A DNA stretch of 64,000 nt, taken from contig NZ_JHZA01000007.1 in NCBI RefSeq assembly GCF_000621165.1, positions 124,001 through 188,000 of the forward strand, read 5' to 3'. This document shows positions 63,779 to 64,000 of the stretch, in pieces. This DNA comes from Enterovibrio calviensis DSM 14347. GTDB lineage: Bacteria > Pseudomonadota > Gammaproteobacteria > Enterobacterales > Vibrionaceae. A model generated the notes under the pieces. That model ran no database searches and was not told the origin of the DNA. It saw only the letters and a list, made by a program, of their open reading frames with translations. A program made the position numbers and the translations under genes. Positions within the stretch are counted from its first letter, which is position 1. Every line of letters begins with the position of its first letter.

Positions 63779-64000
63779 TTACCCGCTCACCATCAACGAT
63801 TTGTACTCATCAAACGCAAACTGATCGGTCATCCCACTGATATAATCTTGCAGTAATCGGCAGCGAAGATAAAACTCCCAAAGGTCGGGATCGATTGGGG
63901 CGACAGCCTCTTTGCGCGCCAATGTGTAAGCAGCAACATGCTTACGCGATAGTTTGTTAAACAATCGACGTTCGACGGGGTAATAGCGTCCTTCACCTTC
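63779..64000 (-). CDS. dgt: dGTP triphosphohydrolase Dgt (C-terminal fragment; continues past right edge)
   Basis: Only the last 73 or so codons are present. The end [28 protein letters not shown], preceded by [13 protein letters not shown], matches the C-terminus of E. coli Dgt (LSRKH...[14 protein letters not shown]). The enzyme cuts dGTP to deoxyguanosine and tripolyphosphate. The HD metal site is outside the window. Confidence 0.85.
   Translation of the reverse strand, partial: EGEGRYYPVERRLFNKLSRKHVAAYTLARKEAVAPIDPDLWEFYLRCRLLQDYISGMTDQFAFDEYKSLMVSG

Overview
The window looks like chromosomal DNA of a marine gammaproteobacterium, most likely Vibrionaceae (a Vibrio/Enterovibrio/Grimontia/Photobacterium-type genome). 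The grounds are a betIBA operon joined to a choline-type proXWV transporter, a PBPRA1643-type SEC-C protein, a nagE-like EIICB lacking an EIIA domain, an OmpU/OmpT-type porin, an FMN riboswitch upstream of ribB, and dispersed TATACCCAA...TTGGGTATA palindromes. Genus is a guess. There is no rRNA, tRNA, prophage, insertion sequence, integron or CRISPR array; most of it is ordinary single-gene and small-operon metabolism with many divergent regulator/target pairs.

Layout. 1-5.7 kb: partial ribB with its riboswitch, a DedA-family protein, a DUF2127 protein, ClcA and Hcp. 5.7-12.4 kb: hcp lies next to a NorR-type activator, with a clear sigma-54 promoter in front of hcp; then a VOC protein, a RluA-type pseudouridine synthase, a PAS-GGDEF cyclase and a CPA1 antiporter. 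12.7-19.8 kb: the osmoprotection operon betI-betB-betA-proX-proW-proV, with a perfect BetI-like operator. 20-23 kb: two secreted proteins of unknown function, the second HEAT-like. 23-31 kb: SEC-C protein, leucine-rich-repeat kinase, porin, two-gene GMC dehydrogenase, glyoxalase, RHH protein and an APH-type phosphotransferase. 31-40.7 kb: GlcNAc-type PTS permease divergent from a DsdC-like LysR; MarR/DUF2798 pair with twin operators; LysR/DJ-1 pair; a secreted orphan.

40.9-50 kb: a eukaryotic-type glutathione synthetase, PsiE, an M14 peptidase, a three-gene bufferin operon (BufA2-like peptide, DUF692 maturase, DUF2063 partner), GNAT, LysR, a CDF-like membrane protein and AraC/GyrI. 50-54 kb: glcDEF glycolate oxidase. 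54-64 kb: methyltransferase, membrane AraC, esterase, AAA ATPase, a 28-residue ORF, an RND pump with adaptor and divergent TetR (twin operators), and the end of dgt.

The most unusual items are: (i) two copies of a small-RNA-like element, each ending in an intrinsic terminator (26921-27001 and 37539-37615); (ii) the secreted HEAT-like gene pair at 20-23 kb; (iii) the eukaryotic-type glutathione synthetase; (iv) a 39-bp palindrome abutting the start codon of a LysR gene; (v) the compact bufferin operon. All functional statements come from reading sequence and recalling families; no search was run.
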